A stretch of 64,000 nucleotides of DNA from Clostridia bacterium (GCA_017462035.1 JAFTRY010000025.1:82132-146131); one strand, 5' to 3'. Counted from the stretch's first letter, positions 24,034 through 33,623 are shown. Numbers and translations: made by a program. Notes: generated from the sequence alone by a model not told the origin.

Positions 24034-25050
24034 TTATCTCTGCACGCGTCCGCTTCCGTCGCCGCCTGCCAGCTTCTGGACCTCGTCCACGCTGACCTGG
24101 TTGTAGTCACCCTCAATCGTGTGCTTCAGGCAGCTTGCCGCAACAGCAAATTCCAGCGTCTCACGGGTAGACATACCGGATTGGATACCGTAAATCAAGC
24201 CGGCACCAAAGCTGTCTCCGCCGCCGACACGGTCCACGATATGTACGGGATACTTCTTGGAGAAGATCGCCTCTCCCTCGCTATACAGCATTGCCGCCCA
24301 ATTGTTATCGGAAGCGGTGATGCTCTCGCGAAGAGTAATAGCAACCTTAGAGAAGCCGAAGCACTCGGTGAGCTTTCTCGCTACGCTGATGTAACCCTCA
24401 TGAGAGAGCTTGCCGCCGGTAATATCGGTAGCGTCAGCATGAATGTTGAATACGTCACCCGCGTCCTCCTCGTTGGCGATACAAACGTCCACATAGGGCA
24501 TGAGCTTTGCCATGGTCTCGCCTGCCTTTTCCTTGGACCACAGATTCTTGCGGTAATTCAGGTCGCAGGAAACGGTCAGACCCAGCTTCTTCGCGGTCTT
24601 TACGGCTTCCAGGGTGATCTCGGCAACATTGTCACCCAGAGCGGGAGTAATACCGGTGAAGTGGAACCAGGTAGCGCCCTCCAGGATCTTCTCCCAGTCG
24701 AAGTCAGCGGCAGTTGCGGTAGCAATAGAGGAGCCGGCACGGTCATATACAACCTTGGAGGGGCGCTGAGAAGCTCCCTTTTCCAGGAAGTAAATACCGA
24801 CTCTGGGTCCGCCTCTGACGATATCGGAGGTGTCTACGCCAAACATCCGCAGGGAGTTGACAGCTGCCTGTCCGATCTCGTTCTTGGGAAGCTTGGTTAC
24901 AAATTTTGCGTCGGTGCCGAAATTGGCAAGAGAAACCGACACGTTTGCCTCGCCGCCGCCGTAGGTAGCGCCGAAGGAGTTAGCCTGAACAAACCGAGTA
25001 TATCCCTCGGGAGCCAGACGGAGCATCAATTCACCAAAACATACTGTTTT
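24034..25050 (-). CDS. kdgK: 2-dehydro-3-deoxygluconokinase (PfkB-family sugar kinase)
   Basis: 338-residue PfkB/ribokinase-family kinase, predicted to make KDPG from 2-keto-3-deoxygluconate and ATP in the uronate branch of the Entner-Doudoroff route. Seen: GELMLRLAPEGY at the N-terminus (typical of KdgK), the GGGEANVSVSLANFG substrate loop, and the catalytic anion-hole motif RVGGGDSFGAGLIYG with Asp. It is 28 bp downstream of the KDPG aldolase gene, which fixes the substrate choice. Start at 25050 gives the usual N-terminus; the ribosome site is weak (GAGAG). Confidence 0.88.
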   Translation of the reverse strand, partial: KTVCFGELMLRLAPEGYTRFVQANSFGATYGGGEANVSVSLANFGTDAKFVTKLPKNEIGQAAVNSLRMFGVDTSDIVRGGPRVGIYFLEKGASQRPSKVVYDRAGSSIATATAADFDWEKILEGATWFHFTGITPALGDNVAEITLEAVKTAKKLGLTVSCDLNYRKNLWSKEKAGETMAKLMPYVDVCIANEEDAGDVFNIHADATDITGGKLSHEGYISVARKLTECFGFSKVAITLRESITASDNNWAAMLYSEGEAIFSKKYPVHIVDRVGGGDSFGAGLIYGIQSGMSTRETLEFAVAASCLKHTIEGDYNQVSVDEVQKLAGGDGSGRVQR

Positions 25051-25078
25051 CATTTGTTTTTCTCTCTTTCTTTTGATA

Positions 25079-25687
25079 TTAGTCGGCAACCTTTGCCATG
25101 GCACGAGCGGTTTTTTCACGGATCTCATCGGGTGTACCCTTCATCATCCAGCTTCCGCCGCAAGCGACAATCTTATCGAATGCCAAGTATTCCAGCACGT
25201 TGTCCTCGGAGATTCCTCCCGTGGGCAGAAAACGAACCGAGGGGAAAGCGGCACTGAGTGCCTTGATGGTACCAAGTCCGCCAAAATTGGAGCAGGGGAA
25301 GAACTTGACGATCTCTACGCCGTAGGAAATGGCGGTAATGATCTCAGTGGGGGTAACGCAGCCGGGCAAGTAGAGAACACCTCGGTCACGACAAACCTCA
25401 GCCACTTCCGCGGAAAATCCGGGACCTACGATAAACTTCGCGCCGCAATCAATGGCACGATTGCACTGTTCTCCGTTGATTACGGTTCCCGCGCCGATGA
25501 GCATCTCGGGAAACTTCTCACAGCCGAGACGAATGGCATCAGCCGCGCAGGCTGTACGGAAGGTGATCTCAGCAACGGGAAGTCCTCCGTCACAAAGTGC
25601 CTTCAAAGTGGGTTCGGTCTCGGAGAGCTCCTTGAGAACCACTACCGGGACGATCTTAACTTGCTTAATACGATCCAACAATTCCAT
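25079..25687 (-). CDS. eda: KDPG/KHG aldolase (2-dehydro-3-deoxy-phosphogluconate aldolase)
   Basis: 202-residue class I aldolase splitting KDPG into pyruvate and glyceraldehyde 3-phosphate. Seen: VPVVVL at the start, AEITFRTACA with the catalytic Glu, LIGAGTV, GPGFSAEV, PGCVTPTE, and VKFFPCSN with the Schiff-base Lys; phosphate site FLPTGGISEDN. AAAGGACC precedes the ATG at 25687. First gene of a two-gene operon with kdgK; an extended -10 (TGC-TATAAT) lies at 25739-25747. No uronate isomerase or dehydratase is in the window. Confidence 0.93.
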   Translation of the reverse strand: MELLDRIKQVKIVPVVVLKELSETEPTLKALCDGGLPVAEITFRTACAADAIRLGCEKFPEMLIGAGTVINGEQCNRAIDCGAKFIVGPGFSAEVAEVCRDRGVLYLPGCVTPTEIITAISYGVEIVKFFPCSNFGGLGTIKALSAAFPSVRFLPTGGISEDNVLEYLAFDKIVACGGSWMMKGTPDEIREKTARAMAKVAD

Positions 25688-25839
25688 AATAGGTCCTTTC
25701 TGTATTACATTTGCATGAATTCGAATTTTTACATCTATATTATAGCACAAATTAAATTACAAGAAAATTGCAAAAACAATGATATTTCATTGTATTTATG
25801 AGCATCTTTTCGCCAAGCATCCAATTGTGTCCTCTGAAA

Positions 25840-27876
25840 CTACCGAATCCGCCGAATATCACCCGAAGGAGGCATATTTTCACGGTAAGAAGACAGAATA
25901 TGGGAGATCTCACCCCGGGTTTCTGTGGTGAAAATAAAGTGTTGACGAAGCAAGCCGCATTTTCTCAGTTCCTTTTGCCGATCTGCCATATACAGGGGAA
26001 CCGAGTTGGCAATCAGGCTTCGATGCTGCCACTCTCGCAAAACAGGGAAGGAAACACCTCGCCTGTCGGTTAGTTTCAACTTACCTCCGGTACACGGTCC
26101 ACAGTCTCCCAGCTCTTTCCCCACGCATTTTTCCGTGACCATCAGGGGGATCCGTCCGTACACGGTGACTCGGGTGTCCCCGCCGATATCTCGCAATTGG
26201 GGTAAGCTTAGCTCCGGGGAAAGGATCACGTCCCCCAGCCCCAGCCGCTCCAAGCGGCACGCACTTTCCCGGTTGGTCACATTCAATCGAAAATCACCGT
26301 GAGGAATCAATCCCCCTCGAATCACCATGGATAAATGACCCAAATTGCCGATCAGAGCATGCTTAGCACCCAGAGACACTGCCCGACGGAGCAACTCCTC
26401 CGCCTGTGGGCGTTCGCTGTCAAAGATGACGGGGGGCAACAAGACACCGTTCGTGCTTCCGTCATAGGATGCCAGTGGAACATAAAGAACGTCAAAAAAT
26501 TCTCTCGCCTCTTTTGGAATTTCTGTTGGGCGGTAGAATACGGCAGTAGCATCAGGAGTTCCCGGTTTCCGTGGACGGCAACGCTCAATAGGAGGGAAGT
26601 CCTCTCGACTGCGGGAGTATGCCGTGGCGGCTTGAAACGCCTCAATTCCGGCACGGCGCAACGCGTTCATGGCAGACACGGGAAGCATAACGTCCCGATC
26701 CAATGTTACTTGGATGTCCGCCGCCACATAGGGGGTGTTTCCCAGCTTGGTAAAGCTTTTGACAACCGCTTCCTCAGTCAGGGGAGCGGTTTTTGCCGGT
26801 TGAGGCGGGTCAGCGATTTGTTTCACCAAACTGCCATGATCGTCCCACACCGAAAAGCACGCGGGGCGGTCTGCCTCCAGAGATACTGCCAGGTGCAGGG
26901 GGATCTTTTTCGTGATTTTGTCAAAGGACTCTAAGGTACGGGTACTCTGCTTGTCCTCGTCGGTTCTCCTTCCCAGCATGGAGGAGGAGATCCGTCCTTG
27001 GTAGTAGCCGTCGGTGAAGCCGCCCCGGGAGAATACGGCGGCAAGCTCCGCCATGTCTCGGTCATCGGCACCTCGCCGCTCGTCAATGAGACGGCGGAAG
27101 ATCCGCGCCACGTCACGCACGTATTCAGGAGACTTCATTCGTCCTTCGATCTTAAAGGAGGCAACTCCCATATCCATCAGCTCCGGAACGTGCCGGGCAA
27201 GGCTCAGATCTTTTAGAGATAAGGGGTAACTAACTCCTTTTTTGGCAGAGAAGGGAAGACGGCAGGGCTGAGCACATTCGCCTCGGTTTCCGCTTCTCCC
27301 TCCCACCAGAGAAGAGAAGAGGCACTGACCGGAATGGCACACGCAAAGCGCGCCGTGGACGAACACCTCCGCCTCGATAGGAGAATGGGCAGTAAAATAC
27401 CTTAGGTCATCGCGGCTCATTTCTCTGGCGCAGACCATGCGGCTAAAGCCCGCCTCGGCGAGAAGCCTTGCGGCATCTACGTTATGCCCCGATAGTTGCG
27501 TGCTGGCATGAAGAGGAATCGGAACACGATCCCGAATGAGCCTTGCGGCGCCTAAATCCGCCACGATCAGCGCGTCGGCACCTGCCAGGTAGGCATCCTC
27601 CGCCGCGCGGAGCATAGCCTCCAGCTCCTTGTCGTGGATCAGGGTGTTGGCGGCAATATAAACCTTGGCTCCATAGGCGTGAGCCAGAGCAATTCCCTCC
27701 CGAAGCTCTTCGGGGGTAAAATTTTTTGCGTTGATCCGAGCGTTAAAGGCGGTTCCGCCTACGTAAATGGCATCAGCTCCGCCCTCAATGGCGGCGGCGA
27801 GGGCACGGGGTGAGCCGGCGGGGCAGAGTAGCTCTGCCTGTTTTTCGGACCGTTCGATTGTAGCGGATGGATTCAT
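25840..27876 (-). CDS. Peptidase U32 family protein (RlhA/TrhP-like, probable RNA hydroxylation enzyme)
   Basis: 678-residue U32-family protein. Seen: ELLCPAGSPRALAAAIEGGADAIYVGG at the N-terminus, VFVHGALCVCHSGQCLFSSLVGGRSGNRGECAQPCR (Cys cluster for an iron-sulfur centre), and the family signature FKIEGRMKSPEYV. The length includes a C-terminal collagenase-like part (DUF3656). In well-studied bacteria such proteins hydroxylate 23S rRNA or wobble uridine of tRNA, using prephenate; true peptidase activity is doubtful. ATG at 27876 follows GGGAGGAAA. Confidence 0.87.
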   Translation of the reverse strand: MNPSATIERSEKQAELLCPAGSPRALAAAIEGGADAIYVGGTAFNARINAKNFTPEELREGIALAHAYGAKVYIAANTLIHDKELEAMLRAAEDAYLAGADALIVADLGAARLIRDRVPIPLHASTQLSGHNVDAARLLAEAGFSRMVCAREMSRDDLRYFTAHSPIEAEVFVHGALCVCHSGQCLFSSLVGGRSGNRGECAQPCRLPFSAKKGVSYPLSLKDLSLARHVPELMDMGVASFKIEGRMKSPEYVRDVARIFRRLIDERRGADDRDMAELAAVFSRGGFTDGYYQGRISSSMLGRRTDEDKQSTRTLESFDKITKKIPLHLAVSLEADRPACFSVWDDHGSLVKQIADPPQPAKTAPLTEEAVVKSFTKLGNTPYVAADIQVTLDRDVMLPVSAMNALRRAGIEAFQAATAYSRSREDFPPIERCRPRKPGTPDATAVFYRPTEIPKEAREFFDVLYVPLASYDGSTNGVLLPPVIFDSERPQAEELLRRAVSLGAKHALIGNLGHLSMVIRGGLIPHGDFRLNVTNRESACRLERLGLGDVILSPELSLPQLRDIGGDTRVTVYGRIPLMVTEKCVGKELGDCGPCTGGKLKLTDRRGVSFPVLREWQHRSLIANSVPLYMADRQKELRKCGLLRQHFIFTTETRGEISHILSSYRENMPPSGDIRRIR

Positions 27877-28026
27877 TGTTTCCTCCCGGTTGTTGTTACC
27901 TATATTATAACGAAAATTCTCCCGCTTGTCAAGAGCACCGTTTCGCTTCATGGCAAGTTCGCAAGCGAACATTGCCGACACTTACCGGTGGTAAACGGTC
28001 TTGATGTCTTCGACAACCGCAATCCC

Positions 28027-28220
28027 CCACACCAACCACCCGAAGGTGGTCGTATGAACCTTCGGGTGAGACTTGCTCCATAGCAAAGCCTCCCCGGCGC
28101 ATGAAGCGGTGGGGACGCAGGGGGATTTTCAAGGGGGAACGCCTTGAAAACGTTTTCTTCGCCATTCTTTGTCGTTTAACAAAGAATGGCATACATCTAC
28201 ACCAAAGTAATTTTTCCGTT
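28027..28220 (-). repeat. 195-bp dispersed repeat, copy A
   Basis: Roughly 93% identical by eye to 55033-55227 in the opposite orientation. It contains hairpins ATTCTTTGT/ACAAAGAAT, TTTTCAAG/CTTGAAAA and CCCGAAGGT/ACCTTCGGG. An open frame beginning MPFFVKRQRMAKK runs through it. Confidence 0.75.
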
Positions 28221-28500
28221 CAGCAAAGAATAGCATAAGCCTACATCGAAGTAACTTGACCATTTTTTGCGGGCGTTCACAGAACGCCCCTACTACATTG
28301 TAACAACTAAAACTTTATTTTTGCCCTCTCCATCACGCTAAAGCGCGCCACCTCTCCCAAAGTGAGAGGCTTTTGAGGGCTCGCCCTTTGGGAGAGCTCC
28401 CGACCAAGTTTTCGTAAGAAAACTTGCAACGCAGCGAAGCGGAGTATGTAGGCGGGTGAGAGGACGATATAAAATTTTAGATGTTACAAAGTACTACGGG

Positions 28501-28567
28501 CAAGAATGGCATAAAACCCACATCAAAGTAATTTTACCGTTGAGGCAAGAATGGCATAAAACCTCCA
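28501..28567 (-). repeat. 44-bp repeat units between the 195-bp repeat and the small peptide gene
   Basis: One full and one partial unit with the core TTACTTTGATGTGGGTTT and ATGCCATTCTTG on the minus strand. Confidence 0.6.
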
Positions 28568-28681
28568 GCAAAAACCATGACCGCCGGATCTCTCCGGCGG
28601 TCACAGTCCGTTATGTCCAAATTTAAGAAAGGCTTTGCCTTACTGAAAGGGGAACGTGGGTTACGTTCGCTGATGCTCCAA

Positions 28682-28822
28682 TCAGGATCCGGATCCAAAG
28701 AAGGTGCCGAAGTCCAGGGTATCCAACTGCTCACTGTTGGAATAATCACCGGAGTTAAAGGTAATACAATCAGCGGACTGGAGAACAATCATTTCGATCT
28801 CAGGTGTGTTATACTTTTTCAT
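28682..28822 (-). CDS. 46-residue peptide following the secreted protein gene
   Basis: A strong AAGGAGGAC lies 8 bp before an ATG; the 46-codon gene starts MKKYNTPEIEMIVLQSADCI and ends in a Phe/Gly/Ser-rich tail. The N-terminal pattern (MKKYxxPEIExIxLQxxD) is one I associate with short peptides often found next to surface or secreted protein genes in gut Clostridia; their role is unknown to me. It starts 18 bp after the secreted-protein stop, so the two form an operon. Confidence 0.65.
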   Translation of the reverse strand: MKKYNTPEIEMIVLQSADCITFNSGDYSNSEQLDTLDFGTFFGSGS

Positions 28823-28840
28823 GTTATCGTCCTCCTTCTC

Positions 28841-30049
28841 TTACTGTGCAAGCGCAACAGTGTTGGTTGCTGCGGTATAGGTTACGGTACTTGCGGCGGC
28901 ACCGTAGAAAATATCATTGCCGACCTTGTAAATAGGCGTAAAGTCAATGGTTACGTCCGCGTTCATGCCATAAATATGCAACGCATAGATGTGGGACGCG
29001 CCCGTCTTCATTGCCGAAGGCGTGAGCTTTGTATCCGTTCCCCACTGAGTAATGCTGCTGTAAACGTAATCGCAGAAAATATCCTGGGTAACAGGGTCTA
29101 CGCCGGTCTTGGTCATGGTAACTCTGAAACCGATCTCGTCAGCCTTGGTAAATACGTCGTTGTCGATCAAGCCGATCAGACGAACACTGTTTACCGGAGT
29201 GTTATTCTGGGTAATGGTACCAGCCTGTACGCCGTATGCTGCGGGGTATTCAGCGTTAGCGGTAACCTTTACGTTGTCGATCATGATGTCAATTCGTCTA
29301 CGAACCATAAACTGAATTACACCGTCTTCCGTGTAGGATGTAAAGTCACTCTCATAGGAGCTTACTTGCGTCCACTCAGCAGCAGACTGCGCCTTCGTGT
29401 AAATCGTCATTCCACTCTCGGATTCCATTACGATCTTGGCACTATACCACTTTCCGCGGGTTTCTGTGTCTGTTGTCCAATTACCCGAGGTGTTGGCATT
29501 CCAAGTGTTACTTCTAATTCCATTTCTCTGAGTACCCTTCATTTGCAGCTGAACGTGCCAGGTGCCAGCATCACCGCCATTTAAGGAATTACCAACAAAT
29601 TCTCCACAGTTAGTTTCATTATCTGCATTGTAGGTCGTGCTGAAGTCGCCGGCGGAGGATTCAGGATAATAGAAATCATATTCAATGGTAAAACCAGCCG
29701 CCAGAGATCCGTCCTGGCAAAGTTGGAGTGCCAAAGAGTTTGCATCGGAGTTGTTAGTTCCAGTCCATGCATCTCTCTTCAGGCGAAGAGCACTACCGCC
29801 ACTTACCGCTTCAACAGAAGCAAAGCCATGGGTCTCTACTTCGTCAACCAAAACATTTGGAGTTTTCAGTTGCCAACCAAGCTTCTCTTCAATGTTGGTA
29901 AGATTCAAGCCTTCAAGACTTGCATCCTCGAAGTCCCAGCTCCAAGTTTTCTGCGCGCGGGACTCAGCCGCCGATGCAGTGGGTACTAGCATGGTGAAGG
30001 TAGCAAGAACCATCACGAGAGCCAGTACGGTAGATAAAATTTTTTTCAT
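28841..30049 (-). CDS. Secreted protein with signal peptide, possible concanavalin-like domain
   Basis: 402 residues. A classical signal peptide (MKKILSTVLALVMVLATFTM, then LVPTASAA) is followed by a beta-rich, Trp/Asn/Gly-rich domain (about 35-250) with features of jelly-roll or LamG-like folds (WSWDFEDASLEGLNL, FTIEYDFYYPESS, WYSAKIVMES, IDIMIDNVKVTA), then a second beta domain to the end. No LPXTG, SLH or dockerin is seen, so it is probably released or held by the following peptide. ATG at 30049 follows AAGGGAA. Promoter at 30108-30136. Confidence 0.75.
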   Translation of the reverse strand: MKKILSTVLALVMVLATFTMLVPTASAAESRAQKTWSWDFEDASLEGLNLTNIEEKLGWQLKTPNVLVDEVETHGFASVEAVSGGSALRLKRDAWTGTNNSDANSLALQLCQDGSLAAGFTIEYDFYYPESSAGDFSTTYNADNETNCGEFVGNSLNGGDAGTWHVQLQMKGTQRNGIRSNTWNANTSGNWTTDTETRGKWYSAKIVMESESGMTIYTKAQSAAEWTQVSSYESDFTSYTEDGVIQFMVRRRIDIMIDNVKVTANAEYPAAYGVQAGTITQNNTPVNSVRLIGLIDNDVFTKADEIGFRVTMTKTGVDPVTQDIFCDYVYSSITQWGTDTKLTPSAMKTGASHIYALHIYGMNADVTIDFTPIYKVGNDIFYGAAASTVTYTAATNTVALAQ

Positions 30050-30480
30050 ACTGTGTTCCCTTCTTCCCACGCTTTCCGTGGGAATCCTTTCTTTAGAAGT
30101 CGTTTGTATTCTATCACAAATTTTAGCAAAAGTCAATCGATTTTTCGGCAGGGAAAAACAGGCGAAATTTTCGAAACTAAGAAATTGCGCCGTTTTCTTT
30201 TTTTTCGCAAAGAATCCCGTTGTTTTCAATAACTTTTTTTGTCTATTTCTCACAAAATGGAGGGCTTTTTTTCTCCACCCGGCACAGCGACAAATCCTCG
30301 AAAAATGCCCGCCGAAGGGAAAGAAACCCCACACACCAAAACAACTTTCCCGTTTTTTGCTGGCGTTCACAGAACGCCCATACGGGTTTGAGGAGATTTT
30401 CCTGTCTTCATCCTACGGAAAATAAACTATTACCGAAAGATTCCGTCCGTCGAAGGACAAGAAAATTCCACCACACCAAC
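30050..30480. other. Intergenic stretch ending in repeat DNA
   Basis: Contains the minus-strand promoter at 30108-30136, an A/T-rich tract, the GGCGTTCACAGAACGCC hairpin at about 30362-30379 and, at 30427-30455, a phrase (TTACCGAAAGATTCCGTCC) related to the edge of the 195-bp repeat near 55235-55262. No gene is seen. Confidence 0.5.
30108..30136 (-). promoter_or_regulatory. Sigma-A promoter of the secreted protein gene
   Basis: On the minus strand, TTGACT (30131-30136), a 17-bp spacer and TAGAAT (30108-30113). Confidence 0.7.
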
Positions 30481-31851
30481 AAGAAATCAGGGCTTGCAGA
30501 GCTTAACGAGCGTTTCGCTTCGGGACGCTTTGAAATGGGTGTCATTTACGGTGCAAGACGTATCGGCAAGACCTCACTCTTGAAGGAATTTGCAAAGGAT
30601 AAGGCATCGTTTTATTTTCAAGCAAAGGAATCCAACGAGCTTGACAACAGAACCGCGTTCTCAACGGCTATCAATCAACTGATCGGTGTACCCTATGCTT
30701 TCGTCTATCCGAGCTATTCCGAGGGCTTTGACGCGCTTTTGAAATACGCGGACGGAAACCCGTTCGTCATCGTGATCGATGAAATCGCCTTTATCGCTCA
30801 GTCGGATAAAGGCTTTTTGTCCGAACTTCAGTACAATATTGACCACAAATTCAAAGATACTGAGGTCAAGCTGATTTTGTCCGGCAGCACCATCTCATTT
30901 ATGAAGAATATTCTCAAAAATAAAAGAGGTCCCCTCTTCCAGAGAAGCACCTTTCAGATGAATATCAAAAAGCTGATCTACAGCGATGCTTTGGCGTTTC
31001 TTGACGGACTTTCAACCGAGGACAAGATCAAATATCTTTCCATTTTCGGTGAACACCCCTTCTATCTTGAAATGATCGATAAGGCAAAGTCCTTTGACGA
31101 TAACGTATTCGGTTTGCTTTTCAGTAAATTCGGAAATCTCGTGGACGCTCCCGATAAGGTACTCCCCACCGCTTCAAAGGATCAGAACACCTACAACACG
31201 ATTTTGAAGGCTATCGCGCACCGCAGACGCACCAACAAGGAAATTGCGGAGTATATCGGCAAGGATCCCAACTACGTTGCGGCGTATCTCCCCCGCCTCG
31301 TCGATAATGAAATTATTGAAAAGCGAGAGTCATTTAATAAAAGCCAGAAGATGAACTGTTATGAGATCTCCGATCATCTCATCCGCTTCTGGTATCGCTT
31401 TGTTTTCGATAACCGAGAGGAAATATTGCAGAATATGGGAAAGGTCATCTATGAGGAAAGTCTTGACGAGATCGCCCTCTTTATTTCCACGGGCTTTGAG
31501 GACGTTGCTCTAAGCTATCTGACCGAAAAGAACGTCAAGGGCGAGCTTAACTATCATTACGAGGTCATTCGAGGATATAAGGTAGATAATTCCAAGTTTG
31601 GACGCTCCATTGAGCTTGACGGCTTGGCAAAGGGCATCGGAAAAGCCAAAAATCGTTTGCTCGTTGCCGAGTGCAAGTACCGCAATAAAGCTCTGTCGCT
31701 CGCGGTGCTCGAACACGTAATGGAAAGCGTGTCCATCTTCCCCGCAGAGTATTATGACATATATCTTTTCTCGAAATCGAGTTTTGCCGATGATATACGG
31801 GATGTGAATAATCCTTTAGTGCACTTGATTACTGTGGAAGATATGGTTTGA
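30481..31851 (+). pseudogene. ATP-binding protein (archaeal-type ATPase with DUF234), 5' end lost
   Basis: About 456 residues resemble the AAA ATPase + DUF234 family. Seen: ELNERFASGRFEMGVIYGARRIGKTSLL (Walker A GARRIGKTS), FVIVIDEIAF (Walker B), LSGSTISFM, a winged-helix region, and a C-terminal PD-(D/E)xK-like segment (ELDGLAKG, LLVAECKYR). Homologues begin about 10 residues earlier with an MFIGRExEL-type start. Here that part is replaced by repeat-derived sequence and there is no ATG with a ribosome site before Walker A. Most likely a 5'-truncated, inactive gene, although the rest is intact. Confidence 0.72.
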
Positions 31852-31906
31852 CTTTAGGTGTAAAGTCAAGATATATGAAAAACATTTAATAGCAGAGGAA
31901 AACGAA

Positions 31907-32050
31907 ATGGCAGGAAATAAAAGTTTAGAGGCGGCGGTTCGCGCCAAAGAGGATGAATTCTATACCCAACTTACAGATATAGAAAAAGAGTTGCGTCATT
32001 ATAAACAGCATTTTAGAGATAAAACAATTCTATGTAACTTCACCATTTAA
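31907..32050 (+). pseudogene. N-terminal fragment of an EcoRI-like adenine-specific DNA methyltransferase
   Basis: A 47-codon frame with a good AGAGGAAAA site. The protein begins MAGNKSLEAAVRAKEDEFYT and continues QLTDIEKELRHYKQHFRDKT, the characteristic start of EcoRI-family adenine methylases, then stops within two residues of where CDDPxxSNF would begin. The sequence after the break is a 44-bp repeat unit (32049-32088). Only the first tenth of the gene remains. Confidence 0.7.
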
Positions 32051-32088
32051 TAAAGAATAGCATAAACCTACACCGAAGTAATTTTACA
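32049..32088 (-). repeat. Single 44-bp repeat unit at the methylase break
   Basis: On the minus strand it reads AAAATTACTTCGGTGTAGG then TTTATGCTATTCTTTATTAA, matching the units near 28.2, 28.5 and 54.9 kb. Confidence 0.6.
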
Positions 32089-32095
32089 ATATAAT

Positions 32096-32125
32096 ATGCC
32101 GTCAACGGGAAACCGTTGACGGCAT
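32096..32125 (-). terminator. Hairpin after the MATE gene
   Basis: ATGCCGTCAACGG pairs with CCGTTGACGGCAT around GAAA. A long perfect stem; the T-run on the minus strand is weak. Confidence 0.65.
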
Positions 32126-32131
32126 GGCAAA

Positions 32132-33511
32132 CTATTCAGTTATTTCCTGTTTCTCGTTTTTTTGCTTCCATATCTCCTTGCGAAGATGCTTGGGGATCCA
32201 CCGACCCGTCCAGTAAACGATCACCTCATATGCCGCCTCGATCGCCCACGCGATTCCGTGACACAGGTAGTAACCCATAAGACCCATGGAGGGAATCAGC
32301 AAAAAGCCAAGGACGATGGATGCCACGGAGGTAATGATCGATCCGATCAGAAGCTTATCGTTCGCTCCTACTCCCCGGAACACCGAATGGAACACGGCAC
32401 AAACCATGTTGATCCCGCACATGGGAAAGAACACTCGAATATATTGACCCACGCCCTCGCGAACCGCGGAATCAGAACCATCCTGAATGAAAATGTCACA
32501 AAGGGCATCGGGGAAAATATAGATCAGAGCCATGAGGGGAAGAACCACGACGAAGGAGTGAAGCAGGGCAGTTCTCGCCGCTTTCTTGATCAAGTTGAAT
32601 TTCTTCGCGCCTACGCACTGGGCAATATAGTTGGACGCGGTCTTTGCCGAGGCATTGTAAAACACCACAAGCCAGTTGCGAATATTTCCGCCGATGGCAA
32701 GAACGGCAAGGGCTACGTAGCCCATTCCGTTGGTCAAGGGGGCAGTGACCAAATTGGCAACGTGCATGGATATCTGTTGGAGAATGTTCGGTCCGCTGGC
32801 AGGGAACACGCGGGCGATATACCGCCAGTGGGGGGTTACTTTGATTTTATGTACGCCCATTTGCCGATAATAATGCCGGAAACGGATGAAATAACAAAGG
32901 AAGCTTACCGCGGCGGAAAGGACCGTCGCCAGTCCGATTCCGAGAACGCCCAGGTTCAGTACGGTAACCGACAAAAGATTTCCCACCACGTTCAGCACGG
33001 ATGCCACAATGGAGATCACCAAAGGAAAGGTCGTGACACCTACGGCGTTACAGCACATGAGGTAAAAATGACTGCACAGAGAAACCACCAGGTGCACGCA
33101 AAGACAGAAATAATAGGTTTTTGTCTCCTCCCAAATGGCATCCTCAATGTTCAGATAGTGAAAGACCGGGCGGTAGCAAAGAATGGAAATGGCGGCAAAC
33201 AGGGTCGACACTCCCAGAACCAACAGGATATTGGTCTGCACGCTTGTTTTTAAGTGACGGTATTCCTTGGCACCGAACATGTTTCCTGCATAGATCGAAA
33301 GTCCGTAGGCGTGACCGTAAAACAAGGCTTGGATAATCCCGAAATAGGAGCTGGTCGCTCCCAGGGCGGCAAGAGCCTGGGGACCGAGGAACAGTCCCGC
33401 CACGGAGGTGTTGATCAGACCAAAGGCAGTTTGCAGCATGGAAGAGAGAATAATGGGAAGGGAAAAGACCAGGAAGGTTTTGTGAATGTTCCCTTGGGTT
33501 AAATCTCGCAT
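32132..33511 (-). CDS. MATE-family efflux transporter
   Basis: 459-residue membrane protein with about 12 hydrophobic helices, of the MATE/DinF group that exports drugs or metabolites using Na+ or H+ gradients. Seen: MRDLTQGNIHKTFLVFSLPI at the start (typical MATE opening), NTSVAGLFLGPQALAALGAT in helix 2, and a second-half repeat with FPASGPNILQQISM and FFPMCGINMVCAVFHSVFRGVG. ATG at 33511 follows GGAGG. Substrate unknown. Confidence 0.9.
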   Translation of the reverse strand: MRDLTQGNIHKTFLVFSLPIILSSMLQTAFGLINTSVAGLFLGPQALAALGATSSYFGIIQALFYGHAYGLSIYAGNMFGAKEYRHLKTSVQTNILLVLGVSTLFAAISILCYRPVFHYLNIEDAIWEETKTYYFCLCVHLVVSLCSHFYLMCCNAVGVTTFPLVISIVASVLNVVGNLLSVTVLNLGVLGIGLATVLSAAVSFLCYFIRFRHYYRQMGVHKIKVTPHWRYIARVFPASGPNILQQISMHVANLVTAPLTNGMGYVALAVLAIGGNIRNWLVVFYNASAKTASNYIAQCVGAKKFNLIKKAARTALLHSFVVVLPLMALIYIFPDALCDIFIQDGSDSAVREGVGQYIRVFFPMCGINMVCAVFHSVFRGVGANDKLLIGSIITSVASIVLGFLLIPSMGLMGYYLCHGIAWAIEAAYEVIVYWTGRWIPKHLRKEIWKQKNEKQEITE

Positions 33512-33623
33512 GACAGGCACCTCCGATCGTTCGCGGGAGAAGAAAATTTCCTCTTCTTCCGAAATCAAGTACAGTATAACACAAAAAAGTTTTTTGTCAA
33601 GGCTTTTAGGGGAAAATAAACCG

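Larger units (their letters stand above)
27877..28681. repeat. Repeat-rich intergenic region
   Basis: No stable gene. From left to right: one copy of the 195-bp repeat (28027-28220); two 44-bp units (28182-28261); a GGGCGTT-cacag-AACGCCC hairpin at about 28268-28286, also present at about 30362-30379; a CTCTCCCAAAGTGAGAGG palindromic unit of the kind common in gut Clostridia; and two more 44-bp units (28501-28567). Confidence 0.65.

Noticed and set aside
24034..25801. Long plus-strand frames opposite kdgK and eda
   Set aside because: They mirror strongly coding minus-strand genes with clear family motifs; their products show no domains.
27929..28192. A conventional protein-coding gene inside the 195-bp repeat
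   Set aside because: The frame is shared by both repeat copies only over the repeat and then runs into unrelated ends; no ribosome site precedes it.
30220..30480. N-terminal extension of the ATPase from an upstream ATG at 30220
   Set aside because: The extra 87 residues are low-complexity, Lys/Phe-rich and derived from repeat and A/T-rich DNA; no family member has them.
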